Shown here: positions 7,666-16,539 of the stretch, one piece after another | Position numbering within the stretch: position 1 is the stretch's first letter | Layout of the letters: every line of letters starts with the position of its first letter | NCBI GenBank assembly: GCA_043513815.1 | Contig: CP121313.1 | Coordinates: forward strand, 1,736,001 to 1,800,000 | Length of the DNA stretch: 64,000 bases | Direction: 5' to 3' | Source: JANQIO01 sp043513815 | GTDB lineage: Bacteria > Pseudomonadota > Gammaproteobacteria > Pseudomonadales > Halieaceae | The notes under the pieces: generated by a model | Told to the model about the DNA's origin: nothing | Databases searched by the model: none | The model's input: the letters and a program-made list of their open reading frames with translations, nothing else | Made by a program: the position numbers and the translations under genes

Positions 7666-8268
7666 TTACTCCAGCTCGAAGCGGCAGCAATCGCTGCCAT
7701 TCGCGCAACAGGCGGTCTCCCGGCAACGGAGGTCCCTGTCCACCAGTTTGGTGAATAGCTGCTGGAACACCGCGGCGTGCCAGTGGCAGATCGGTGCCTG
7801 GGCCTTTTCTCCGCGCACCACGGGGTTGTCGAACAGCTCAAACACCAACGGGCTTTTGCTGGCCACGCGGAAGCGCCCGGAACCGGCAAAGGTCCAGGCG
7901 TGTTTGTCGATGGTTTTGGCCAGCAGTGGTGCGCTCAGCCACGGCGGTGAGTGCTGTAGCAGATGCATTACTACCGGCGGGATGCGGTGGCTGATAATGA
8001 AGTCGGCGGTGCGCAGGCCGGCGCGGTGGGTCAGGTCGGTCGCCAGCTCCGGATAGACCGCACGCACCGCCTGGTGCAGCGCCGCCGCCGGGCCTTCCTC
8101 CATCAGCCCTTCATCTGCCGGCAGTTCGGACATGCCGGATTGCGCCATCAGCATTTCCCTGGGTCCGGTACCCAGCCTTTCGTCCAGCAGCGGCACTAGC
8201 TGCAGGACGCTGTTGGGCCCGATTCGTGCCGGTGTAGCTGACACGTCGGACGGGAGCGGTGCGTTCAT
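7666..8268 (-). CDS. bchJ: bacteriochlorophyll 4-vinyl reductase-type protein BchJ (V4R domain)
   Basis: 200-residue protein that reads like BchJ of purple bacteria: an N-terminal segment ARIGPNSVLQL, the middle HRIPPVVMHLL and KTIDKHAWTFAGSGRF, then a V4R domain ending in a Cys cluster (CRETACCANGSDCCRFELE). BchJ affects the 4-vinyl status of chlorophyllide in bacteriochlorophyll synthesis; whether it is the reductase itself or an accessory factor has been debated. No other photosynthesis gene is in the window, so this is an orphan copy or lies apart from the main cluster. The start ATG overlaps the stop of a 24-codon upstream ORF (ATGA). A PpsR-like site lies upstream. A heme/pterin-binding V4R protein with another role is the main alternative. 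Confidence 0.82.
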   Translation of the reverse strand: MNAPLPSDVSATPARIGPNSVLQLVPLLDERLGTGPREMLMAQSGMSELPADEGLMEEGPAAALHQAVRAVYPELATDLTHRAGLRTADFIISHRIPPVVMHLLQHSPPWLSAPLLAKTIDKHAWTFAGSGRFRVASKSPLVFELFDNPVVRGEKAQAPICHWHAAVFQQLFTKLVDRDLRCRETACCANGSDCCRFELE

Positions 8269-8339
8269 GAAATGAGCTCCCTCAGCAGTGCTTCACCGCC
8301 AACGGTCCGGTAGTTCAGATGAACCAGCAGGACTCGCAT
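8265..8339 (-). CDS. 24-codon small ORF translationally coupled to bchJ
   Basis: Encodes MRVLLVHLNYRTVGGEALLR plus four more residues. An excellent Shine-Dalgarno (GAGGGAGG) stands about 5 nt before its ATG, while bchJ has only this ORF's end upstream. Its stop overlaps the bchJ start as ATGA. I read it as a leader/coupling ORF that brings ribosomes to bchJ; it could also be the vestige of a longer gene. No known family. Confidence 0.55.
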   Translation of the reverse strand: MRVLLVHLNYRTVGGEALLRELIS

Positions 8340-8357
8340 GGAATCCTCCCTCAGTAA

Positions 8358-8388
8358 GTGTAAACATAATATTACACATCAAGTGTAA
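8358..8388 (-). promoter_or_regulatory. PpsR/CrtJ-like operator upstream of bchJ
   Basis: Three half-sites alternate: GTGTAA (8358-8363), TTACAC (8372-8377), GTGTAA (8383-8388). The first two form TGT-N12-ACA (8359-8376), the known core of the PpsR/CrtJ photosynthesis repressor site. The A+T-rich centre (TAATATTATG on the minus strand) could hold the bchJ -10 element, so a repressor here would block RNA polymerase. A wider palindrome AACCTTA (8387-8393)/TAAGGTT (8412-8418) lies next to it. A MerR/LitR-type regulator is an alternative reader of TTACAC-N5-GTGTAA. Confidence 0.6.
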
Positions 8389-8615
8389 CCTTAACATGAC
8401 CTCAGTCAAGATAAGGTTTCGTCGAATCGGGCCCGCCCAAGAGCACTCCAGTCACTGAGCAACGTCTACTCCAGGCCGAGGCCATTGCCCGCAGGAATGC
8501 AATCGATGCCATTGAATGAATCACGTTCATATTGCTTATGCGGAAATATCATGGCGCGGGTTGCGTATTCGGCTGTCAAACCCACGTATATACTGGTGTA
8601 CAAAGAGGAACACCT

Positions 8616-9968
8616 ATGGCGTTGGATCCGTTTGTCCTGGCGCGTATTCAGTTCGCTGCCAACATCAGCTTTCACATCCTTTTTCCGACCATCACCATCG
8701 GGCTGGCCTGGATTCTGCTCTATTTCAGACTGCGCTATACGGTCACCGGCGACCAGGCCTGGGAGTACGCCTATAACTTCTGGGTGAAAGTGTTCGCACT
8801 CACCTTTGCGCTGGGGGTCGTGTCTGGCATTACCATGAGTTTCCAGTTCGGCACCAACTGGCCGGGCTTTATGGAGCAAGCCGGCAATATCGCCGGCCCC
8901 CTGTTGGGCTACGAGGTGTTGACGGCTTTCTTTCTGGAGGCCTCCTTCCTCGGCATTATGCTGTTCGGCAAACAGCGGGTCTCCAACCGGGTGCACCTGA
9001 TCGCGACCTTCCTGGTGGCGTTCGGCACGACCTTGTCCGCGTTCTGGATTCTGGCGCTGAATTCCTGGATGCAGACCCCGGCGGGTTTTACGCTGGAAAA
9101 TGGCCAGTTCTTTGCCGACAGCTGGGCGCAGATCATTTTCAATCCCTCGTTTCCCTACCGCTTTGTCCACGTGATGCTGGCCAGCGTCCTCACCGCGGCA
9201 TTCCTGATCGCCGGCGTATCTGCCTGGCGGCTGCGGCGTGGTGTCGCGGGGCCGGCCACCGGCCGGGTCCTGAAAACCGGCGTGCTGCTGGCGGCGATCG
9301 CCATTCCCTTGCAGATTCTGGCGGGAGACCTGCACGGCCTCAATACGCTCGAACACCAGCCCGCCAAGATTGCCGCCATGGAGGGTATCTGGGAGACCCA
9401 GCGTGGCGCGGCATTCACGCTGTTCGGCTTTCCCGATGAAGCGGCGCGTGAGACGCGTCTGGCGATCAAGATTCCCTACGCCGCCAGCCTGGTGCTGACC
9501 CACGACTTGAACGGCGAGGTGCTGGGCCTTGATGCGTTTGCTGGTGCGCACCCGCCAGTGGCGCCAGTGTTCTGGTCTTTCCGGGTGATGCTGGCCACCG
9601 GCGGTTTGATGCTGCTGGTGTCCTGGTGGGGCGCCTTGAGCTACCTGCGCAGGCGGGAGCCGGGACCGGTATTGCTGCGGGCGTTGTCGTTGATGACGTT
9701 TTCAGGCTGGGTGGCGACCCTGGCGGGCTGGTATGTCACCGAAATTGGCCGCCAGCCCTGGATCGTCGACGGGCTGTTGCAGACGGCTGACGTGGTCGCA
9801 GATCACGCCACGGCCACCGTGGGCGGCACGCTGTTTGGCTACGTTGGGCTCTATGTCTTTCTGCTGGTGTCCTACGTGCAGGCGCTGCGTCTTATGGCGA
9901 CCAAGCCGGCGCGCTCCCAGGCCCTGGAGCCGGGCTATACCAATGGCACTGTACAGGGGATGACCTGA
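8616..9968 (+). CDS. cioA: cytochrome bd-type quinol oxidase subunit I (CioA/CydA)
   Basis: Subunit I of a membrane-bound bd-family oxidase that oxidises quinol and reduces oxygen to water, carrying the hemes. 450 residues, shorter than E. coli CydA, so probably the short-Q-loop cyanide-insensitive (Cio) type. His20 in FAANISFHILFP fits the N-terminal heme ligand, and the GRQPW signature is at 378-382. Start ATG 8616 is chosen because GAGGA lies 7 nt upstream and MALDPFVLARIQF is the family N-terminus; the frame extends 28 residues further upstream without family likeness. Its stop overlaps the cioB start (TGATG). Confidence 0.95.
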   Translation: MALDPFVLARIQFAANISFHILFPTITIGLAWILLYFRLRYTVTGDQAWEYAYNFWVKVFALTFALGVVSGITMSFQFGTNWPGFMEQAGNIAGPLLGYEVLTAFFLEASFLGIMLFGKQRVSNRVHLIATFLVAFGTTLSAFWILALNSWMQTPAGFTLENGQFFADSWAQIIFNPSFPYRFVHVMLASVLTAAFLIAGVSAWRLRRGVAGPATGRVLKTGVLLAAIAIPLQILAGDLHGLNTLEHQPAKIAAMEGIWETQRGAAFTLFGFPDEAARETRLAIKIPYAASLVLTHDLNGEVLGLDAFAGAHPPVAPVFWSFRVMLATGGLMLLVSWWGALSYLRRREPGPVLLRALSLMTFSGWVATLAGWYVTEIGRQPWIVDGLLQTADVVADHATATVGGTLFGYVGLYVFLLVSYVQALRLMATKPARSQALEPGYTNGTVQGMT

Positions 9969-10960
9969 TGGGTGAGTTTTTGCCGCTGTTTTTCGTGGCG
10001 GCCATGGGGCTGTCACTGCTGCTCTACGTGATCCTGGATGGCTTCGATCTCGGCATCGGCATCCTGCTGCCGCTGGCCACTGAGCGCGAAAAAGACATCA
10101 TGGTGGCCAGTATCGGTCCGTTCTGGGATGCCAATGAAACCTGGCTGGTGTTGGGTGTTGGTGTGCTGTTGGTGGCGTTTCCCCAGGCTCACGGCATCGT
10201 GCTCACCTCACTGTACCTGCCCGTGACCGTAATGCTGTTTGGCCTGATCCTGCGCGGCGTGGCCTTTGACTTTCGGGTCAAGGCCGGTGATCAGCGCAAG
10301 GGATTGTGGAACACCGCCTTCTTTGCGGGCTCACTGGTGGCGTCCATGGCCCAGGGCTGGATGCTGGGTTCCTATATCACCGGGCTGGAATCCACGCCGA
10401 CCAGTCTGGCCTTCGCCGCCCTGATCGGACTGTCTCTACCGGCCCTTTACGTCATGCTCGGGGGTGCCTGGCTGTTGATCAAAAGCGAGGGTGCACTGTT
10501 CCAGAAGGCCGCCAGCTGGAGCCAGCGGGCACTACTACCCATGGGATTTGCCCTGCTGCTGGTCTCAATTGCCACGCCGTTGGTCAGTGCAGAAATCGCG
10601 AGCCGCTGGTTTACCTTGCCCAATGCCATCGGCCTGCTGCCGATCCCGGTCATCTGCCTGCTGGCCTACATCGGTATCGGTTGGCTGCTGCGGCGGGTGG
10701 ACCTGCTGGAAGCGGGATACGGCTGGCTGGTATACGCCGCGCTGGTGGTCATCTGCCTGATGGCCGCCATTGGGCTGGCCTACAGCATCTACCCGGACAT
10801 CATCATTGGCCGCATGACCCTGTGGGAGGCCGCCGCCGCGACCAGCTCCCTGTGGTTCATTTTCTGGGGTGTTGCCGTGACTCTGCCGCTGATCGCCGCC
10901 TACACGGTGTTCGTGTATCGCATCTTCTCCGGCAAGGCCACGGCGCTGTCCTACGAATAG
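9968..10960 (+). CDS. cioB: cytochrome bd-type quinol oxidase subunit II (CioB/CydB)
   Basis: 330-residue partner of the upstream subunit, with about eight hydrophobic helices. The N-terminus LYVILDGFDLGIGILLP is the strongly conserved CydB opening, and the PFWDANETWLV motif near residue 55 is also diagnostic. The start codon shares one base with the cioA stop, so the two are translationally coupled. No cydX-like small ORF or cydDC is seen next to it. Confidence 0.95.
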   Translation: MGEFLPLFFVAAMGLSLLLYVILDGFDLGIGILLPLATEREKDIMVASIGPFWDANETWLVLGVGVLLVAFPQAHGIVLTSLYLPVTVMLFGLILRGVAFDFRVKAGDQRKGLWNTAFFAGSLVASMAQGWMLGSYITGLESTPTSLAFAALIGLSLPALYVMLGGAWLLIKSEGALFQKAASWSQRALLPMGFALLLVSIATPLVSAEIASRWFTLPNAIGLLPIPVICLLAYIGIGWLLRRVDLLEAGYGWLVYAALVVICLMAAIGLAYSIYPDIIIGRMTLWEAAAATSSLWFIFWGVAVTLPLIAAYTVFVYRIFSGKATALSYE

Positions 10961-10972
10961 CGCTGGCCGACG

Positions 10973-12721
10973 TCAGTTCGAGCCCGCGACAGCCTGCGCC
11001 TGGGGTGCCGACTGCGGGCCGCGAATCACGCCGCCTGGAGTTGGGCCCTGCATTTCGCCATTGCGGAACGTGACCTGGCCAGACTTGATAGTGACGTTAT
11101 AGCCGTCGGCTTTCTGCAGCAGGCGCTTGCCGCCGGCGGGCAGGTCGAAGGCCAGCCAGGGCTTGCCCAGCTTGAGCTTGTCCATATCGATCACATTGAT
11201 ATCCGCCAGGTAGCCTGCTGCCAGCAGGCCGCGATCTTCCAGCCCATACAGGACAGCAGTATCCCGGCACTGGCGCTTGATGGCCTGGGCCAGGGTCAGG
11301 TTGCCCTTGTGACGATCGCGAACCCAGTACTCCAGCATGAAGGTCGGTGAGGCCGCGTCACAGATGGTGCCGCAGTGGGCGCCGCCGTCTGACAGTGAGT
11401 TCACGCAGTCATCGGAGCGCTGCAGGTCTTCGAGGAAATCGAGATTGCCGTCCTTGTAATTGAGGACCGGGAAGTAGATGAAACCCGTGCCTTCGTCACG
11501 CATCAACACTTCGTAGGCGTACTCGGCACCGCTAATGTTCTTGCGCGCCGCCCCGGCTTCCAGGGTTTCTTCAGCCGTGGGCTCGTAATTGAAGCCATCG
11601 CCCATCTCGTACAGCATGGGCCAGGCGGTGGTGGCAATCTCTGCCAGGAAGCGGATGTCGCTGTCAGGGTATTCGCTTTCCTCGGCCACCATCCGGGCCT
11701 TGAAGTCAGGATCCTTCAATTTCTCCAGCTGCTCTTCCCAGGGCAGGTCCTGGATGGCCAGCCAGGAAGGCTTGAATGAGAACGGGTGGAAGGTGGCCTG
11801 CCAGCCCATCAGGATGCCGTTGCCGCGCAGCGCGATCTGGGCAACGATATTGGCACCGTTGGCGTTCTGTTCGCGCATTTCGGCGATCTGCTCTTCCAGC
11901 GGCAACTGCTTGAGCGGCGACTGCAAGGCAGCAAAGGTCACCGGCAGGCCGGTCTCCCGGCTGAGGTCGCCCATCCACTCAAACTCCTTCCACTCCCGGT
12001 TGAGATCGCTGGCCATTTCGAACACACCGAACTGGCTGCGGCCCATGGCGCGGCCGATACCAATCAGTTCTTCCTTGGTGGCGGTCGTGCCGGGAACCAA
12101 TTCGCCGTCGACGGACTTGTGGAGAATGGTACGCGAGGTGGAAAAACCCAGAGCACCGGCCTTGAGGCCTTCTTCGACAATCTGGGACATGGCCGCGATG
12201 TCGGTTTCGGTGGGATCTTCCTTGCGCTCCTCGCGCTCGCCCATGACGTAGGCGCGTACGGCGCCATGGGGCACATGGGTGCCCACGTCCACGGTGCGCG
12301 GCAGGTTTTCCAGCGCATCCATGTATTGCGGGAAGGTTTCCCACTCCCAGCGGATGCCCTCGGCCAGGGCGCTGCCTGGAATATCTTCCACGCCTTCCAT
12401 CAGGCCGATAAGCCAGTCGTGCTTGTCGGGCTTGGCCGGGGCAAAGCCAACCCCGCAGTTGCCCATCACGACGGTGGTCACACCGTGCCAGGAAGAGGGC
12501 GCCATTTCCGCATCCCAGGTGGCCTGGCCGTCGTAGTGGGTGTGAATGTCTACAAAGCCCGGAGCCACTACCTTGCCGGTGGCGTCGATTTCCTCGCGCC
12601 CGGCGGGCAGGTCGTGGCCTATGGCGGTAATGGTGTTGCCGTCAATCGCCACATCGGCGATAAACGGTTCTGCGCCGCTGCCGTCTACCACGGTGCCGCC
12701 GCGAATGATGAGGTCGTGCAT
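10973..12721 (-). CDS. N-acyl-D-amino-acid deacylase family amidohydrolase
   Basis: 582-residue metal-dependent amidohydrolase of the D-aminoacylase type, expected to hydrolyse N-acyl-D-amino acids or related cyclic amides in the cytosol. It begins MHDLIIRGGTVVDGSGAEP and has the metal-binding HTHYDGQ motif near residues 60-66, MGNCGVGFAP, and a late SDGGAHCG segment. The C-terminus returns to the small beta domain (VIDMDKLKLG...VTIKSGQVTFRNGE). AAAGGAG stands before the ATG. Convergent with cioB (12 bp apart) and divergent from the SDR. The true substrate cannot be told from sequence. Confidence 0.9.
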   Translation of the reverse strand: MHDLIIRGGTVVDGSGAEPFIADVAIDGNTITAIGHDLPAGREEIDATGKVVAPGFVDIHTHYDGQATWDAEMAPSSWHGVTTVVMGNCGVGFAPAKPDKHDWLIGLMEGVEDIPGSALAEGIRWEWETFPQYMDALENLPRTVDVGTHVPHGAVRAYVMGEREERKEDPTETDIAAMSQIVEEGLKAGALGFSTSRTILHKSVDGELVPGTTATKEELIGIGRAMGRSQFGVFEMASDLNREWKEFEWMGDLSRETGLPVTFAALQSPLKQLPLEEQIAEMREQNANGANIVAQIALRGNGILMGWQATFHPFSFKPSWLAIQDLPWEEQLEKLKDPDFKARMVAEESEYPDSDIRFLAEIATTAWPMLYEMGDGFNYEPTAEETLEAGAARKNISGAEYAYEVLMRDEGTGFIYFPVLNYKDGNLDFLEDLQRSDDCVNSLSDGGAHCGTICDAASPTFMLEYWVRDRHKGNLTLAQAIKRQCRDTAVLYGLEDRGLLAAGYLADINVIDMDKLKLGKPWLAFDLPAGGKRLLQKADGYNVTIKSGQVTFRNGEMQGPTPGGVIRGPQSAPQAQAVAGSN

Positions 12722-12861
12722 GCTGGACTCCTTTTTCTACTACTTATTTTGATCTGCGGGATGCCTGTAGATTAGCACAGTGGCCACAGGTGCTGCGTGA
12801 CCGGTAGGCGCACGCGGCCACCCTGTGTAGAGTGGTGCTACCAACCTGGGAGGAAAACTCG

Positions 12862-13695
12862 ATGAGTCATCTGCAAGAAAGAGTGGTGATGATTACCGGC
12901 GCCGGTGGCGGTTTTGGCCGACTGGTGGCGAGTAAAGCGGCGGCGCGTGGAGCGCGTATTGTGGCCTGCGATATTGATGAGGCGGCGCTGGCCGAGACCC
13001 TGGCCGCCATTACAGCCGAGGGCGGTGTGGCCATGGGCCAGGTTGGCGATGTGACCGTCGCTGATGACCTGGTGCGACTGGTGGCCGCCGCCGTGGATGG
13101 CTACGGCGCCGTCGACATACTCATCAATAATGCCGGTATCATGCCGCTGGCTTACTATGCCGACCACGGCGAGGCGCTGGACGTCTGGCACCGCTGCATC
13201 GACATCAATATCAAGGGCGTGCTCAATGGCACCGTGGCAGTGCACGACCAGATGATGGCCCAGGGTCGTGGCCATGTGGTCAACCTGTCGTCAATTTATT
13301 CGAACTTTCCGCTCAAGGGTGCGGCGGTCTACGGAGCAACCAAGGCTGCGGTCAACTTCCTGTCGGATGCACTGCGCCAGGAATCCCAGGGGCGCATCAA
13401 GGTAACGACCATTCGTCCCACCGGCATCCCGTTGACCGGCATTGGCAGTGCCGTGGTCAATATGGATGCGGGCGCCGGCATCGTCGGCGCCAACGCTGAG
13501 GCCTTTGGCGAACGTTTCGGCGCCCTGTTGGAGGGCAGTGGCGAGGAGGGCTGGACCAGCCCGGACAGCATCGAGTATTTCATGCTGGCCCCGGAGCTGC
13601 TCTGTGACCAGATTCTTTATGCCATCGACCAGCCCTGGGGTGTGGTGATCAGCGACCTGACCGTACGCGCCGGGGGCGAGGTCTATGTGGTGTGA
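12862..13695 (+). CDS. short-chain dehydrogenase/reductase (SDR)
   Basis: 277-residue classical SDR, NAD(P)-dependent oxidoreductase. The cofactor motif TGAGGGFG is at residues 12-19, NNAG at 89-92, catalytic Ser143/144, Tyr157 and Lys161 (YGATK). ATG 12862 follows GGGAGGAAAACTCG; an in-frame ATG 30 bp upstream lacks such a site. The gene converges on the AraC regulator with a 13-bp overlap, and with the monooxygenase beyond it forms a likely alcohol-to-ketone-to-ester catabolic set. Substrate unknown. Confidence 0.9.
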   Translation: MSHLQERVVMITGAGGGFGRLVASKAAARGARIVACDIDEAALAETLAAITAEGGVAMGQVGDVTVADDLVRLVAAAVDGYGAVDILINNAGIMPLAYYADHGEALDVWHRCIDINIKGVLNGTVAVHDQMMAQGRGHVVNLSSIYSNFPLKGAAVYGATKAAVNFLSDALRQESQGRIKVTTIRPTGIPLTGIGSAVVNMDAGAGIVGANAEAFGERFGALLEGSGEEGWTSPDSIEYFMLAPELLCDQILYAIDQPWGVVISDLTVRAGGEVYVV

Positions 13696-14765
13696 CGGTT
13701 CTGGCGCCAGCGTAGCGGCGACTCACCGGTCCACTGGGTAAAAGCGCGGGTAAAGGCGGCGGGCTCGGAGTAGCCCAGTCGATAGGCGATCTCCGCTATG
13801 GACAGCTCCCGGTTGCGCAGGAAGTTGCTCGCGCGCTCGGATTGAACGCGGGCCAGTAGCCTGGAGTAGGAAGTGCCGGCCCTGCCGAGCTGGCGGGTCA
13901 GGTTGCGTTCTGACATGGCCAGCAGGTCAGCAATTTCCGGCCGCCGCAGCGGTGGCGTGTAGGCCCAGAGCCAGCGCATGACCCGCTCTTCAATGCCGGC
14001 GTCCTCGGCCAGCATCTGCGCCATCTTGTCCGCCAGGGATGCATACATCTTGAACAGCAGTGGGTTGGCGTTGGGCAGGGGTTCATCGTCAATGGCCTGT
14101 GGGTAGGCAATGCAGGCTTCGTCGGCGGAAAAGTACACCGGGAAGGCCAGTGTATCGGCCACCCTATGCCAGTCAGCCGGCTGCGCAAATGGCAGGCTCA
14201 CCCAGGATGGGGGCTGGCCTGAGATAGCGATGTCTTCAATATTGCGCAGCGAGGTGCTCAGATCCAGCACCACACAGTATTCCACCAGGCTGTCGATGAC
14301 GCTTTCTTCGGCGTCGCGGAGCGTGGGCCTGTCCATCTGGAAGATAAACAGCGACAGTGCCTCCTGCTGCCGCACCACCATGCGACTGTGGCCCATGGTC
14401 AGTTCGGGGTAGGCCAGGCAGACCTTGAGCGCTTCGACCGCCGTCGCCGCATGCTTCATGGCCATACCGATGACGCCGAGGTTCTCGATGCCCATCCATT
14501 GCCTGGCCTCGAATAGCAGTCGAATGGGAGACGTGTCAGCCGGTAAGCGCTGCACCAGGGCGGCGCAGATTTCCAGCTCCTGCTGCAGAGAAATCGGGAA
14601 GTCGGGTTCTTCCAGGGCGCGCGTCGGTAGCCCGGCGTTGGTGAAGATGCGCCGCGCTGTGTCCGGGTCGGCATTGAGAAAGCCAAGCTGGGCGAGGGCG
14701 CCGGCGATAATACGCCGGTTTCCCGCCAGGTTGCCGCTGGCGATGATCACGGACTTGTCAGACAT
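13683..14765 (-). CDS. AraC-family transcriptional regulator
   Basis: 360 residues: an N-terminal effector region of the arabinose-binding-like type found in OruR/ArgR-like AraC proteins, and a C-terminal double helix-turn-helix of about 90 residues (ERNLTRQLGRAGTSYSRLL, then LSIAEIAYRLGYSEPAAFTR). Start ATG 14765 follows AGGATGCG; a longer frame to 14870 would run into the divergent monooxygenase control region. Its gene is divergent from the Baeyer-Villiger-type monooxygenase and overlaps the SDR end, so it most probably controls one or both. Confidence 0.92.
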   Translation of the reverse strand: MSDKSVIIASGNLAGNRRIIAGALAQLGFLNADPDTARRIFTNAGLPTRALEEPDFPISLQQELEICAALVQRLPADTSPIRLLFEARQWMGIENLGVIGMAMKHAATAVEALKVCLAYPELTMGHSRMVVRQQEALSLFIFQMDRPTLRDAEESVIDSLVEYCVVLDLSTSLRNIEDIAISGQPPSWVSLPFAQPADWHRVADTLAFPVYFSADEACIAYPQAIDDEPLPNANPLLFKMYASLADKMAQMLAEDAGIEERVMRWLWAYTPPLRRPEIADLLAMSERNLTRQLGRAGTSYSRLLARVQSERASNFLRNRELSIAEIAYRLGYSEPAAFTRAFTQWTGESPLRWRQNRHTT

Positions 14766-14887
14766 AACGCATCCTGGGCAATAATGGCCCAAAATATCAA
14801 TAAATAGGCCCGAGCGGCAATGTTTATCGCAGCTGGCGGGCGCTATGGTTGGTCTATAAGCCAGAACCACCCTGCGAGGTGAAGCCC

Positions 14888-16408
14888 ATGACCACAGTCA
14901 CGTCCCTGCAAACTGAAGCACCGGAGCACTTTGATGTGCTAATCGTCGGTGCCGGAATTTCCGGCATCGGCGCCGCCCACCACCTGCAGGAAAAGTGCCC
15001 TGACAAGCGCTTTGTGATGCTGGAGAACAAAGAGGCCTTCGGTGGCACCTGGCGGCAGCACACCTATCCTGGTATTCGCTCGGACAGCGATCTGTATACC
15101 TTCGGCTACGGCTTCAAGCCCTGGTCGGGCAAACCGATCGCCGAAGGGCAGGCCATCCTCGACTATCTGGGTGAAGCGATTGAGGAGGACCATCTAGACC
15201 AACATATCCGCTACAGCCACCAGGTACTGACGGCCTCCTGGTCCAGTGACGACCAGCAATGGACGGTGGAGGCGCGCCGCAAGGACACCGGCGAGCTTGC
15301 GCACTACACCGCCAGTTTCCTGTGGATGTGCCAGGGCTATTACCGCCATGAGCAGGGCTACACGCCTGAGTGGGAGGGTATGGATGACTTCAAGGGTCCC
15401 ATCGTGCACCCCCAGACCTGGCCGGAAGACCTGGACTACCAGGGCAAGCGGGTGGTGGTGATTGGTTCCGGCGCCACGGCGGCCACCCTGGTGCCGAACA
15501 TGGCTGACGACTGCGAGCACATCACCATGCTGCAGCGTTCGCCGACCTACTTCTGGACGGGTGAAAACAGCAACGAGCTGGCCGACCGCCTGCGCGAGTT
15601 GGAAGTGGACGAGGCCACGGTGCACGATATCGTGCGTCGCGACATTCTCAAGATCGCCAAGGACATCCAGTACGCCTCCGAGGAGCACCCGGAGATGGTG
15701 AAAGACGAGCTGTTCCGGGTGATTCGAGAAAAACTGGGTGAAGACTTCGACATGAGTCATTTCACGCCCAGCTACCGGCCCTGGCAGCAGCGCATTGCCT
15801 ATGTGCCCGACGGAGACCTGTTCGACGCCATCAAGTCCGGCAAGGTGTCTGTGGTGACTGACCACATTGATCGCTTTACCGAGCAGGGCATTCTGACAAA
15901 GTCGGGAGAATTGCTGGAGGCAGACATTATTATCACCGCCACCGGATTCAACCTCAGCGTTATGGGTGACATCGCCTTTGAGCTGGACGGAGAGCCCGTA
16001 AACTTTGCCGACACCGTCAGCTACCGTGGCGTTATGAGTTCGGGCATTCCCAATATGGCCTCCATGTTCGGCTACCTGCGTTCGAGCTGGACGCTGCGTG
16101 TCGACCTGCTGTGCGACCTGGTGTGCCGGCTGCTCAACAATATGGAAACGCGGGGTGCCACCAGTGTCACGCCGACCTTGATGGAGAGCGAGCGTGACAT
16201 GGAACTGCTGCCCTGGATTACCGAGGATGTCTTCAACCCCGGTTACCTGCAGCGCAGCCTGCACCTGATGCCCAAACAGGGCACGCAGGATCCCTGGAAG
16301 AACGTTCCCGACTACTACCAGGAGCGCGAGCTGTTGCCAAAGGTCGACCTTGACGAGCCCCAGCTGGTGTACCGCGCGGGGGCTGAGCGGGCGGTGGCGA
16401 GCGGCTAG
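14888..16408 (+). CDS. FAD-dependent Baeyer-Villiger-type monooxygenase
   Basis: 506-residue flavoprotein monooxygenase using NADPH and oxygen to insert oxygen next to a ketone. The FAD Rossmann motif GAGISG is at residues 21-26, the NADPH Rossmann motif GSGATA at 173-178, and between them FKGPIVHPQTWP (158-169) matches the Baeyer-Villiger fingerprint FxGxxxHxxxWP exactly. Start ATG 14888 has GAGGTGA upstream; the frame upstream of it is not family-like. Divergent from the AraC gene across 122 bp that should hold both promoters. Confidence 0.93.
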   Translation: MTTVTSLQTEAPEHFDVLIVGAGISGIGAAHHLQEKCPDKRFVMLENKEAFGGTWRQHTYPGIRSDSDLYTFGYGFKPWSGKPIAEGQAILDYLGEAIEEDHLDQHIRYSHQVLTASWSSDDQQWTVEARRKDTGELAHYTASFLWMCQGYYRHEQGYTPEWEGMDDFKGPIVHPQTWPEDLDYQGKRVVVIGSGATAATLVPNMADDCEHITMLQRSPTYFWTGENSNELADRLRELEVDEATVHDIVRRDILKIAKDIQYASEEHPEMVKDELFRVIREKLGEDFDMSHFTPSYRPWQQRIAYVPDGDLFDAIKSGKVSVVTDHIDRFTEQGILTKSGELLEADIIITATGFNLSVMGDIAFELDGEPVNFADTVSYRGVMSSGIPNMASMFGYLRSSWTLRVDLLCDLVCRLLNNMETRGATSVTPTLMESERDMELLPWITEDVFNPGYLQRSLHLMPKQGTQDPWKNVPDYYQERELLPKVDLDEPQLVYRAGAERAVASG

Positions 16409-16423
16409 TTATTGGGTATTTGC

Positions 16424-16539
16424 AGCACTACTCGTCATTGCTGTAGGCACGCCGCTATGCCCGCACACTACTCGTCATGCCAGCACACTTCTCGTCATTC
16501 CCGCGAAAGCGGCGGGTACAGACCCCGTGCGAGGTCTGT
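16424..16539. repeat. REP-like/interspersed repeat cluster
   Basis: Three imperfect copies of a GCACACTACTCGTCATNCC unit (about 16424-16440, 16463-16481, 16483-16501) lead into CCCGCGAAAGCGGCGGG and a hairpin ACAGACC (16518-16524)/GGTCTGT (16533-16539) with an 8-nt loop. The phrase CGTCATTCCCGCGAAAGCGG is common in bacterial intergenic REP-like elements. It fills the gap between two convergent genes and may act as a bidirectional terminator. Nothing else is seen in 16409-16590. Confidence 0.6.

Noticed and set aside
8466..9551. Long minus-strand open frame across cioA
   Set aside because: Antisense shadow of a certain cytochrome bd gene; composition is Arg/Gln-rich as expected from high-GC antisense frames.
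11786..12775. Plus-strand open frame across the D-aminoacylase-like gene
   Set aside because: Antisense shadow; the minus-strand protein has complete family motifs.
15194..16264. Long minus-strand open frame across the monooxygenase
   Set aside because: Antisense shadow of a gene with three intact motifs.
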